This document shows positions 22,988 to 36,700 of a DNA stretch of 64,000 nt, piece by piece. A program made the translations under genes and the position numbers. Origin of the DNA: Ananas comosus (lineage: Eukaryota > Streptophyta > Magnoliopsida > Poales > Bromeliaceae). How positions within the stretch are numbered: position 1 is the stretch's first letter; the number at the start of each line of letters is the position of its first letter. The stretch spans positions 1,897,197-1,961,196 of the forward strand of contig NC_033636.1 in NCBI RefSeq assembly GCF_001540865.1. Direction: 5' to 3'. The notes beneath the pieces are model-generated. The model had not been told where the DNA came from. It searched no databases and saw nothing but the letters and a program-made list of their open reading frames with translations.

Positions 22988-25900
22988 AAAAAAAAAAACA
23001 TGCAAAAGAAACGCTCGGTTAACTGTGTCATATTTTTTTGCATTCACATGTTCATTTAAAACGTAATGTCCAAATTCAAAGCACCACGGGAAGAAAGCAT
23101 AGGTAAGGTGACACCTCGTCATAATAGAAGTCTCTTGAGCATAAAACTATGTGAAGTAGTAGACTCATCGAGCTCTTAAAGAGAGCGGCGATAACCGCGT
23201 AATTGGATTATAGGTCATACCAAGCACCAAGAGAGATTTCTATTTTCGGACCGAATTAACTTGATAGCAACCGCAACTTGAGCAAGCTCCTCGAATGGAT
23301 GCGGTAATAAGCTTCTCGGAGTGACCGACAACCACATCGACATTGAAACAGTAAGTCGGCCCAAAAATGTCTTCTCATAGTCCTCGCATGTTTACTTGGC
23401 CTCCACCTAGTCGGAAGAAGAGGTTTCGTAAATACAGAAATACAAGTCAGCCCATGTGAGGAAGCATTTCTAGTACTTTGCAATTACAGAATTTCTCAAT
23501 GAAATGTACAAGTTAGCCTTTGTCTCACATCGCTTGTATTTTTTGTTTCACTAAACTCAAATTCTATATAATTAAATGCGTCGTCTGAGCATCTGAGCAT
23601 CTGAACATACTTCTCGACTCTTATTATCGTTAGTTAGCTTCGAAATACCATATTTCTGAAGGAAAAGAGAAGGGAACCTCATAAATGTATCCAGAACATC
23701 CAAACAACCTTTTAGCTTATCAACATCCGGAGAAACTCTTGATGCACATTTGGCGTGGCTTCTAGAATAGCTTCCCTATTCCGAAAGGTAACAGTACCGT
23801 TTGGCAGACAAACTTCAAGAGCTTTGGCTGTCACAAGAAGCTAAAATGAGCTCCTATGCCCAATAAGCAGAAGCTCCTATTTAAGCTTCTGCTTTTGCTG
23901 TATCCAGAAACTATTGCAGGAATTTTAATGAAAAGGCTGTTAATGCTTCAGACAGCTATAAACTGGAAGTAGGCCGAAGAGGCTATGAGTGTTTGGTATT
24001 ATACTGATTGGCCTCAATATGTGCATAGAGATCTGCAATGGAGTACCTAAGAAGCCTGGCAAGATTTAATTTCACACCAAACTTACACTACTTTGAAAAG
24101 GTTCGACTAGAGATAAGAGTTCCTTTCTAGTGATTAGGGCTTACTGCTATGGATGATGGTGACAGATTTAAATGCCATACATTCCTAATGCAATAATTAC
24201 TGGCAAATGCTCTGAATATCAGACATCGCAAGGAAGAAACCCGTGTTCTTATCAGAAAAAGGGTACTTGTGTGCATCTGCTCAAGAATTCGCGACGTTAC
24301 AATATAGTGTTCGCTTAAAATATAAAGATGAGGAAAGAAACTATGTACCTTTAAGCTCTTTTTGAGTGCCTTTGAAGTCATAAAGCTTTGGCGGCCACTG
24401 AAACTGAAAAGACTAATGCAGCTCATGACTTCAAGGATAGGTTAGTAAAAATAATCTTCATTAACACTGCAAAACTGCCAACAAAAATCAGTACAAAGAA
24501 GTTAGTTCTTAGAAGTGGTACAAATAACAATTGCCACGCTTGCAGATGCACTGAAATAACATATATGCTTACCCCCTCTCATCAGAAACCAGTCCAAAAC
24601 TTCAACTCATGAATGTATACAACACCATCGAGTTCTAAGCTGGTCTCACTTGGAATCCCTTCAAAATACAGATAAACCCATATATTAAGAAACATTACAA
24701 AGAAAATGCAGTACAACAGTTGGTTTGAGCACAAAACAAAATTATCACAGAAAAAACTCATTTTCTCTTCGAATGCATGAAAGATAATTTGCTAACTACC
24801 CAAGCAGGAAGAAAAGGGTATAAGCCCCTAAAAATGGAGAGAGAACTCAGCATCTGCCAATGGCTGACCCTACACTCTTGTTGTTTTTTTTAAGAACAAA
24901 AACAAAAGGTCAAATTTCATAGCCCCAACTAAAACAGGCATGAATAGAAGAAAGAAGCTTATGGAATTAGACAGCATTGCAACATGAAAAAGGCAGAAAT
25001 AGAAAAGCCGGTCAACATTTTCTAGAGATATGGTAAGGAATACCAACATAAACTTTACGAATGTTTTCACTTTCTATACTGTACTTTTTGCCAAAAACTC
25101 CATTTAACTTACACATTTTATAGCCATTTCTCCATTGATGATAACAAACAATAGCTAACATCAAGTATGGTTAACAGCAATTTAAAATTCTCTCTCGTTA
25201 GGCTACTACTCCTCCTCTTAACCAACAAATATCTTCTATTCCAGTCGTCACTAGGCAGAGACAAATAGAAAAACCCTTTATCTAAGTTAGAAATCTTTTG
25301 GATTTGAGTCTATCAACACTATTTTTTTACTACAATGCCCACAGGAAAGTTCATTCACAGAGAATCGTGTAATTTCCAATTCCCTAGTTTTACTCCACAA
25401 TCCACATTGTTGCTTCTCTTCAAATTTTCCCAATTGAGAAAATTTAGGATCAATTAGCTGTCACATCACATCTTATATAAGTTTCAAGATACAAATCAAT
25501 GCTGTATTCAGCGAACATACTCCGTTTCTATTAAAATTCTATCATCTATTAATCACTGCAGAAATTACATTACAGTGTAGAAAGAGAAGACACTCCTGAA
25601 GTAGTTTAGTAAAGCATAATTAAGTGATATTACCAAATAACAAGGAAAACATTCCCTGTGATCAATTTACAAATTGTTTTTATCTACGAATATAAAGCAG
25701 AAGATATACATGAGAATTTTTATATCTAGAGTTTAGATCCTGAGAGAGGCGCATTATGACATGCTAACACATTTCTACGTAGATAATATACGGTAGCTCA
25801 ACACAAAGGCATGCAATATTTTCTCCTACAGTAATAAATGAAACAAATTAAATCTATATATAATATACAGGTATCCCAACCAAAGATCAATGAACGCTGA

Positions 25901-26063
25901 TTAGCCATCACATAATTGCTACAGAAAAGAAAATGACGTCGAGACTTGAAATGCATTGCTTAATAAGAAAGGCATGAAGTGCATTTAAAAAAAATAAATA
26001 AATAAAATATCTGTAACCAGGAAAGAAACTTACCACCACATAAGATTACGAAGATCATTAGCT
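22988..26063. other. Sequence downstream of the beta-propeller-like gene
   Basis: AT-rich, with no convincing coding exon on either strand. The part nearest 26063 is expected to be the 3' UTR of the minus-strand gene. A 100-codon minus ORF (24426-24127) was considered as its last exon and rejected once the proper terminal exon was found. Confidence 0.5.
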
Positions 26064-27709
26064 TCAAGCAGTACCATACACAAATATATTTCCTAGAAAA
26101 TAGCAAGCTCATGTTAAGGCATATGATATGAAGAAACTGAATTATGCAACTTAGCATAATAATACAAAAGAAAAAGGAAGAGCAGTAAAAAAAAAAAAAA
26201 GAAAGAAAAAAAATCACTTTTTTGAAAAGTTCCAATTAAGAACAATATCTTGTATTACCTTGACCAAGAACTAGAACTGCATTTGATGATATAGGAACAA
26301 TGTCCCGCACCTTTTCGCTCACAAAGATTGCTTCAATAGCTAAATGAGAACAAAAAATAGTTTGAATGAATAGACTTAGAAAGAAATTTACAGCTACATG
26401 AGAACAAAAACAATATCCATTATATGCAGTAGATTAATCATCATGCATGCAACAAGCAAGTTATGTGTGTGTGCTATAGCAGTAAATTCGAAAAAAAAAA
26501 AAAAAAAAAAAAAAAAAAACACTAATAAGCTAATCCTTTGAAATAGCTAGCAGGTTAAGAAACTTCATATGACATGTTGGCAGAGTCTAGTGTAGAGTGA
26601 TGTTTTACAAATGATTAAGGGAGCATACGATATACTTTCATATTATATAGCCTATAACAATTTTAACGAATAGAAATGCTCGCTGAACATAGCAAAGACC
26701 TGAGATCTGAATCATTGTCGACTTTCTTTCTTCTTCTACATTTCCACCAACAGAATATTCAATATCAGATAATGACATCATATGCACTGTATGCGCACCA
26801 TCTGATACCCAAACCACTTGCGTCTCTGAAGAAGCACAGTAAGAACATCTATAATGAAGTATTAAACAGATAAAAATAAATTTGTAGACAATGATGGGTA
26901 AAAATGTACGAAGAGCTTCAACAGTAGACCGCCATGAAACAAAACCCCCAGATTTATCGGATTATTTTTCAATGAAGGTCCTCAATTTCTTATTTTCATT
27001 TAAAATAATTTTGGTAGCTGAATTGGGGATTTTGTTAACATAACAGCTCCAATAGTTTTCAGCCATCATCAGTTAACAAAAACCCATAATTTCATTGTGA
27101 AAAGCAGTCAGAGCCGTTAAATTTCACAAAATTGTTTTAACATTAACAGAATCCCCGATTCAATTTTAGGGTGTAACTCGAATTAAAAATCATAAACTGA
27201 GGGGGTTTCTATCAAAAAACAGGGGTGTCTATATCAAAATGGTCTATAATTGAGAGGGTCTTTGTACATTTTTACCCAACAAACTAGAGCATACTTGCAG
27301 AGGTATTGGGAAGAACAGCCAATAGTTGAATTTTCATGGGATGATCCAAACGATATGTATGAGCTTCTTTGGAAGTTAGGGAGCACTGATCTGTGATGCC
27401 TGATGGCACAGCCTTATTACGCAGACTTAGAACGTGCAAATCTCCAACAGAATCCAGTATCAAAAATTTGTTCTTTGATAGTGCATGGACAGAAACTGCT
27501 TTTGCAGATGCCAGAACTCCCGTACCATTTTTTTGCTTTTGGACACTAGCGCAATTCATTGCCACGAGGAATGAGTATGAATTTTCTGAATTCTGTTTGA
27601 TTCGCAACATCTTGAGCTTAACTGCAGGATGAAAATGAAGACCAAGAGCTATAGTTTCATAAATATAAAGTTTGTGTCAACATTTCTAAAGAGCTTACCT
27701 GCAGCAGTG

Positions 27710-27776
<67 letters not shown>

Positions 27777-30700
27777 CCTGTAATTTCGCAAGTACGGAGG
27801 CCTCCGCGCTTGTAAATTGTTTTCGATGATAGGACATCCGATTCAACAATCGGTTCCATTAGACATTATTTACAGTGTTGGAACTATCTAGAAACCAAAT
27901 TTCATAATTTTTTTAACTTCGTTTGCTTAGTGAACGAGTAGTCTCAAAATAAACGGCTGAAAATAAAAATCTCATAAAAAATAGTGATAAAAGACTCAAA
28001 GGTCAAATCAGAAGTATTAGTCTTGCTCTTGATGTTCGTAGAATTTTCTATTAAAATTTCATATAATTTGATTGTTCTACGCCATTGAACTTACAAACAT
28101 ACCACATTGGCTGTGAAAATAGTCATTTTTTAGACCCTTTGATTACTTAGTAAATGATGTCGAAAAATTATGAAATTTGGTTTTTAAATAGTTCTAATAG
28201 TGTAGATCATGCCTAACGGAGCCGATCCTCAAATCGGATGTCGTATCATCGAAAAAATTTACAAGCACAGAGGCCTCCATGCTTTCAAAAGCACAGGAGA
28301 CGTACTCTATATTATAAGTTAATCTAAGATAGAGTACGCCAAGTTAATCTATTGATATAATATCACGGTTTCTATTGATATAATATCACAGTTTCAAAAG
28401 CACATTGGGCTGCATTCACAGTTTCTATTGATATTAAAGTTTCATATATATATAAGTTAATCTAAGAAAAGGAAGGTAATCAAGCTTATTTACTTATATG
28501 TTGTTTTCCGAGAACTAGGCTACAAGGCTGATCAATAGAAACCGTGAATGCAGCCCAAGTTTTATTAGAATTCTCTTTAGCTTGTTTAAAGAACATTTTC
28601 CCCCTGTTTCTTAGTTGGGTTTTTGTTAGTACTAGTTAGATCATTTAATGTGTAATGAGGTAACCTTTTTTGCTTCATTGCATGATGTGTCAGCTTCGAA
28701 GATGAGGGGATCTTCTATCTGTGGGATCTTTTATTGCTTTGGATCGATTCCAATTTGATTTTTTAATGTATTTGATATCTAAATCGCTATTTTAAACTAT
28801 TTGGGGCTCAATTTGAAGTTTAAAAGTGGTTCCAAATATATCTATTCTCTGTTTCTGATTATTCGATGCTATTCGCACTTAATTTCGTTTATCCTACTGT
28901 TTTCCTGAGCAACTGAGAAAGACTTGATTTACTGCTCTTTGATTCACTGGCTTTAAATACCATCCTAATCTAATGAGGATATGCATTTAGAGCCTTTATC
29001 AACCATTTGCCATTTAAATCTGTTGCAGACCCCACGTTTTCACATACATCTGAACTGGTTTTATTTCATTCTATTGCAATAGCTCTTTATTTCCTTGAGG
29101 TAGAATTGTATGCAAGTTACCTGAACTTCAGGCCATTGGCAGACAAGTGAACTTTAAAAGTTTGCACTTCAATACCTAAACTTTCTAAATTTCTTCTTTT
29201 AGCAACTACGTACTACTACAAAAAGTTGCAGATATACATTCGGTGTATTAGCACATCGCTACACCAGAATGCCAACTGCCCTTCATCCCATCTCATACTT
29301 CAAATCAAATGATCTAGATTTTAATAAAGAACATTTGCAATGAGGTTGGCAGAAGAGACTGAAGTTTGAGATGAAAAGAAGGCAGACAACATAGTGGTGT
29401 ATGATGTACAGATGGACTGGGTGCAAGCAAAAATTTTGGATTTGTTGGTGACTTCGAGAGGTACCATAATGATAATGTAAGAAAGGTGAGGTATTGAAAT
29501 ACAATCTTTTGAAACTCAGGTGCCTATTTGCACATGACCCAAAATTCAGATAGCATTTATACATTTTCACTTTTCCTCAATTAGCACCAGTCACCCAATG
29601 TTAGCTCCATGTTGATACGCATCAGACTCCTACTTTCCTTTCTGTAACAACCCTAGTAGGACTGCCCCCCGCCTTTTCTGTAATCCTATTTGGAAAGTAA
29701 CAGATTGCCATACAGCCCTGCACTAATCATCTTTTGAGGAGTCTAGAGAAAAATAGGAAATAGAACAACCGATTTTGAGTTTCCAAAATATTCTTATTTT
29801 TCTCTTTATGGAAACCTTTTTCTTTCTCTTTTCTTCTCCCCTTATCGACAAAATAATCCTCTTCATCGAATTCTTCCTGTCAACTTCAATTAATTTTTTT
29901 CAAGAGACTCTATTCTATTTTGTCGATTTTCCAGAGCCTGTTTTCAGGCCTATTTCACTACCTTCATATTTGGAGTTGATTGGAATCCCACATGAGAAAA
30001 TTAGCATACAATCTTTTGTGAAAATGATAACTACAAACACCTTCCAGCTATTCTTCTAAAAAGCACTCTATGCAGAGCACCGCAGAAGTCATATGCGGCT
30101 CAATATGTGGTTTGGCTACGTATGCGTCTTTCTGCAGCCAATATGCATTCTCATGAGGCCGCATAAGTGGATGGTATAGAATCTGTGATCTCTTTTGTTA
30201 TTTTGGTTGGGTTCAAAAACTTTAGGGGATTTTTGCGTTTACTAAATGAGTAAAAGAGCGACAAATCGCAATTAACTATGACACTATAGGAGTGAAACTC
30301 GTCCCATCCGTAGTTACACTATTAAAAATGAATTTAGCATGACTTATATGGGTAATACTTCATAGTTTTTTGTATAACATATGTTAATACTTCATGTGGG
30401 ATTCCAAATATGTTACTCCACATGAAGTAATAGCTTAACCTTTTTTCAGGCCTATTTCACTACTTTCATATTTGCAATTGCATATGTAAGCTTAATACTT
30501 CAAAAGCTAAACCACATATACATCTGCATATGCACCAGCTACCGCACATGTGTTATGTGGTAGCACAGCTGCCTACATACCACATATCACTTTTAAGAAC
30601 ATTGCTTCCAACATTATATGCATCTCGCATAAAATGTCTTTCAATTAAGAACTGTGGAATTCAAAATATTTCATTTTCCAATCATTTTGCCATTCCAAAA

Positions 30701-33700
30701 GATAGATAATCAATAAGCAAGTGAAGCATAAATCAGCTTAACACTAGAAACAGAATTACATGCAGCTTAATGAAGTATCAAAGGACCTTGGTCCAATCTA
30801 ACACTGTTTTGGCATCCAAATTATCCTAGAAAAAAGAACTAACAAACATGCTTTTACTAGTCAGCACATTTGACTAGTATGTCAATAGTAAGAGACAAGG
30901 ACGATTTGGAAGTACAAATCATACTGGTCTTTTCATAACACTGTTTTATACTAGTGGCAATACCAAGCAAAAACCTAATCACAGTATTTGGCAATCAAGA
31001 CTTTGTTTTGAGCCCTTATCTTTTATGTTTTGATTTTGGATAAGCCTGCTAAACCCTTCTGATGCAGTCAAAAAAAATCAACTGCTATTTAAAAATATTT
31101 TTTAAATTTTCAAAATTATTATTTTTGTCAATCTATTTTAGAGGAATTTTTTAGATTTTTAAGATTTTTCATGTCGAACAAATCCTTAAAAATTAGATAT
31201 ATGGATTTGGAAGTTTTGAATTAGAATTAGATATGTTGTATTAGAAAATTTTCTAAAATTAACGGATTTGATTAGGATTAGAATTAGGGTTTTTTTATTA
31301 TATATAAATTCAAAGGCCTATTGGAGAGGGAGAGTTTTTGGGTATGAAAATTTTATTTAGATTTGTGTGTTCTTATCACTTGTGTGGCCTTATTCTAGCT
31401 TGTGTGGTGTCCCTCTTCTTCTTTCCCTTTCTTCTTGAATTTATTCTTCATTTCTTCCCTCTTTCACCTGCTACTACAGTACCATAGCCACAGTAATTGC
31501 TACGGTATTTTTGCCCTCTATCACCTTCCAACAAGAAGTATCGATGCAAATAAAATTTTGATTCTAAACTCCCTCTTGTAGTGTGTAGTGCCATTTGATG
31601 AAGTGATTTTTACATAGTACTATTAAGAGAAGCACCATATTAAAATTCCCGAGAAGATTCTTTTTGCAAGAGAATTTAGAATTTCTGCTTTTGGGCCTAA
31701 AAATCTCATTTCAAATCCTCACTATACAAGAAGATCTAGACCTTTCTATTTATCAAATGCTCTACTAGAGATGACTACATGTAAGAGGACAAGAAACTAA
31801 ACATGCACTTAGAAAAGAATACATTTAGGGCACATTTGACTTGGGAATTTTAGGCATGGATGGAAACCGGAACTATCGCTCCCATTCCAATGGTTTAATC
31901 AGATAAAATCCCTTCTGCAACCATAATTTAAGTCCTTCCTATAAGACAGGAATGAAGCCCCATTCCAAGGTGGAATAAGAGTAATTCATTCCAGTTCCTA
32001 CTCCAATTGTAAACCTAATAGACTGAAGGTATTGATAATTCCCACTCTACTTCCAATTCATTCCAATTCCGATTCTAATTGCAAACCAAACATGTCCTAA
32101 CTCCTATGTTTACGATTGATAGGACTAAGAGAAGCAAGGAAGACAGATTGAAGATTGAAGGACAATGCACACTCATAAGTGAGCATTATCGATATCTCAG
32201 ATCATTTATCTGCACAACAAGGATAAAAAGAAAGAAGTAGAATAGAATAAAGCCAGATGGATAATGTGAAAGGGTGATGTAGGTGAACAAGTACTTTCAA
32301 AAGTTAAAACTAAAGATAGAATATAGTGTCCACTCCGCAATGCTTTATCAGATGAAATGATGAGCCAAAATGAAGCAAAATGCACATTAAACTGAGAATA
32401 AACTAAGCCTCCCAGGGGCAAGAAAGTTAAGATAGTTAATTTGTTAGACAAGAAAGATAGGATTAGAAAGTACTATAATCACTCTAAAAGAGCAGTTATT
32501 TCAATTGAGAATAAGTAAGGAGATGTCATTAGGCATACTGTAACTATCCCTATCACCAAGAGTGAAACATCCCAACAGTAATGTGAAGAGAAGTAAAGGC
32601 AAGCCAGAATTTTAGAGGTGATTATAAACGATCTAGCCAAAGAGGAATCATCTTTGAAATAAAAAGGAATCATCTTTAGAATAAACCACTTCTAAATGGC
32701 TTGCATAGTTAGCAAGTTAACAAATATCGCACCCATAAACCTAGAATTTAGAACATAAGATACCGGGGCTTGAAATTTCAGCAACTCAAACATGCTCTGT
32801 TTAGTTCATCAAATTTCGATATTGTCAAAATCCATACTTCATTTAGGGCATGTTTGGTTCGAAGGATTTGAGGCGTGGAATGGAAATTGGAATGATCCAT
32901 TCCTATTGTTCGTGTTAGGTTTGAAGGATTGGCATTCCAATTCCTATTCACGGTGGAATCAAATCCCTCTAAAATGATACCCACCATGGAGGTGGGAATC
33001 AACTTTGATTTCGGAAGGAAGTGAGAAAAGAACTCCCTTTTTTCCACTAACAATTATTTCAATTCAAATATTAATCATATATTTAATCTAGAATAAAATT
33101 AGTTATAATTTTTAATTTGAATTTGAATTATGAATTCAAATCCACTTTTTAACTTCTTAAGTTGAAATTTAAAGTCTAATGTAAGTTTGATATTTGTGTA
33201 AATTTAAATTTTGATGTTGAAGTTGAATTTAAAATATAATTTAAATTTTAAGTTCAAATCGTGAGTTCAAATTTGAATTCAAATTTTGATTACGAATTTG
33301 GACGGTAAATTTAGAATTTGATTAAACTTTAAAACTTTTTGAATTTCAATTTGAACATGATCCAAAATCAATTCCTCTTATATACCGAACAAATTAGGAG
33401 TTTTCATCATTCTGTTTTCAATTTCAGTCCATTCTCATTCCTATTCCAATTTCGATTCCTATTTAAACCAAACATGCCCTTAATGTATTTTAACAGTTAA
33501 TAAGATAAAATATATAGGGTAAATTACATTTTTGGTTCTCAAACTATAAGAAGTATGACACTTTTGGTCCTCAAACTTTAATTTGTTGCAATTTCTGACT
33601 CGAACTTCTTAAATTGTTATAATCAAGTCCCACAATCCAATTTAGTTAGCTATATGTTGACAAATTATTCATGCAGAAGTTACGTAGAAGTATTATGATT

Positions 33701-36700
33701 GATGATGCGACAACAATTAAAATACTATAGTACTTCTGCATCAACAATTTGTCAAAATTTAGCCCCTTGTGAAAGAAAGAATTCCGGAACTCCTAACAAC
33801 CTAAGGCCGGGGTGTGCAAATTGCCACCTAATGCCAAAGGGGTGATTGATACCTTCGAGCCTATGGTCGGGAGTGTGCGAAAAGCCACCTAATGCCAAGG
33901 TAAGAGGTAAGATGAATGAACTCGCTACCAATAACTCCGGCGATCGGGGGTGCTCGGATTGATACCTAATACCAAAGGATGGAGCGACTTCACAAATTAT
34001 GGACTTAGGGCCGGGGGTGGACGATAATCTCGCCACCTAATGCCAAGAAGAGGATGGCAGTACTCTGCTAATGATTGACTCAAGACTGAGTCGGATGGTA
34101 TAGCTTGGCTAAGGTAAAAGAACCTTAGGAGCGGATTGGAAATGCGATGGATTGTGAAATAGAAAGTAGAAGAGGAATACCTACTTGCGTGAATTTCATT
34201 ATTGCATTTAGTTGAGGCATAAACATGGATGTTTATTTATTTGCACATAGGACAGTTATATGTTTATATGTTGGAGTAATATGCTTATGTTGCCTCCTTT
34301 GGACTGGTGGGTCGAGCTCTTTCCTTGGGTGGCCGTACCCACTGGAAATTATTTTCATAGTTCTCACCCCCATGTTTTTCAGGTCGGCACGTGAGCGGCG
34401 CGGCGGCACGAGGAAAGGGCATAACTCAATAGATAGCACCCTACCACTTGTGACCAGGATAGAAGTACCCTTTACTACGTAGCTTAGGGGTATTGAAATG
34501 TAGAGCAAGAAAATATTGTAATAATCATTGATTGTATTTGGAAAGAATGAAAGAAAAATGTAATGCGTAATTTGAAAATGAGACGAATGCTTGTAATAGC
34601 GTAGTTATTTATGTCTATGATGCTCTCCTTATGCAATTTGTGTGTGAATTCTGTTCTTGGTTGGAACATCTTGAATTGTACTGATTGCAACGCCTTGGAC
34701 GTTGTTACGTACCTGACTCGGCGCAACCCGTCGATGGCGAGATATCGCTAAGATGTTGGACGACGTCGAGGATGATGGTTCCCGTAACCATATGACTCAG
34801 ATCAGATTTGATCAAAATCACAATAGTTTGATGATAGAGATGAAGAAAGAAAGAATAAGGAAGAATAGAGGGAATAAGATAAGAGGGATTAAGAAGAGAT
34901 CAGGAGAATGAGAGATGGTGATGAAGAGAAAGATAAATTTCATTAATCTCCATAAAAAATTCCTCCAGTTACACGCTGCCTTTTATTCACAATGATAGAT
35001 GGAAACAAAACCCTAATTCTAATTGGGCCTCCAAGGCTTTCACTAACGGTCCACCTTCGAGTGAGTGGGCCTCTTCTCTGGCCTCCTCCTGATGCCATAT
35101 CGGATCCACATCTCCTTGCGCCCGAATCCGCCAGAAGTCTCGAGACTCTGGGTCACTTCATCAACTGGCCTAGGTTCCTGTCGATCCGCCTTATCCCTTC
35201 TTCCACTTCTCCTGTGTCTCTCTCTCCTTGCGGCACACTCTCTCTCCATTGTTGAGGGCGGAAGCTTTCAACCCCCAGGTTCTGAAGCTGAGAAAGATAA
35301 GCCCTTTTTCACCTCTTTTATTTATCTTAGCTAACCTCCTTACTATTACTCCTAATCACTTCTCACGACTCGGCAGGCGTGACAGACGTACAGGGCAGAC
35401 TCTGTCCGTTCGGTGGGTCTGGCGCACACGTCCGTGAAGGACTTTTTCCACCTATTTGGGGAAGGGACGGCAGGGCGTGACAGACTAAGGTGGTATCAAA
35501 AAGTATAAGAAGTTGAATTTAAAATATAATTTTAAAATTTAAGTTCAAATCGTGAGTTCAAATTTGAATTCAAATTTTGATTACGAATTTGGACAGTAAA
35601 TTTAGAATTTGATTAAACTTTTAAACTTTTTGAATTTCAATTTGAACATGATCCAAGATCAATTCCTCTTATATACCGAACAAATTAGGAGTTTTCATCA
35701 TTCTGTTTTCAATTTCAGTCCATTCCCATTCCCATTCCCATTCCAATTTCGATACCTATTTAAACCAAACATGCCCTTAATGTATTTTAATAGTTAATAA
35801 GATAAAATATATAGGGTAAATTACACTTTTGGTTCTCAAACTATAAGAAGTATGACACTTTTGGTCCTCAAACTTTAATTTGTTGCAATTTCTAACTCGA
35901 ACTTCTTAAATTGTTATAATCAAGTCCCACAATCCAATTTAGTTAGCTATATGCTGACAAATTATTCATGTAGAAGTTATGTAGAAGTATTATGATTGAT
36001 GATGCGACAACAATTAAAATACTATAGTACTTCTACATCAACAATTTGTCAAAAATTAGCTAACTAAATTGGGTTATAAGACTTGATTGCAACAACTCAA
36101 AGTTAAAAAATTGAAACAAATTAAAGTTTGAGGACCAAAGTGACAGGCACCTCATAGTCTAAGCACCAAAAGTGTAATTTACCCAATATATAGTAGAGAC
36201 ATATATCATAACCATTCAATACCTCAAGTTCCCAAGTTTAGAGTTCACCTTCCATCCTAGGATTATTTAAGGCAAAATTACGAAACATGTTTAAAATAAT
36301 TCACATTGACTCATCCTAATTTGAACAACGTCTCTCTTAACCCCACGATAACTCTGATGCTAAATCATGTTTGGGCTAATGGTCATAACAAAGTTAGACT
36401 TACACCTTTGAGAATAGTGACCTATGTAAACTCATTAGCGACAGAAGCAGCAAATTGAGTCCCTCAAATGTTTCTTATCCATCACAACATCCAAAGCATA
36501 ACTATAATTGTCTTAAAGTTGACTTTGTAGACCAGATATGAAAATATTTCCTGCATTTCTTGTGCACCTCAACCTTTACAGGTACGCATTTCCTCCTATT
36601 TTTTTGAATAGGACCTCAAGTTCATTTTGGTATTGTGGCATCTACTGGCACACGAATCCACAAAAAAGAACAATATATACACGCAGAAGTTCAACAGTAG

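Noticed and set aside
24127..24426. 100-codon minus-strand ORF as last exon of the beta-propeller-like gene
   Set aside because: A better terminal exon with matching phase, good acceptor and an expected C-terminus (NIFVYGTA) lies at 26092-26064.
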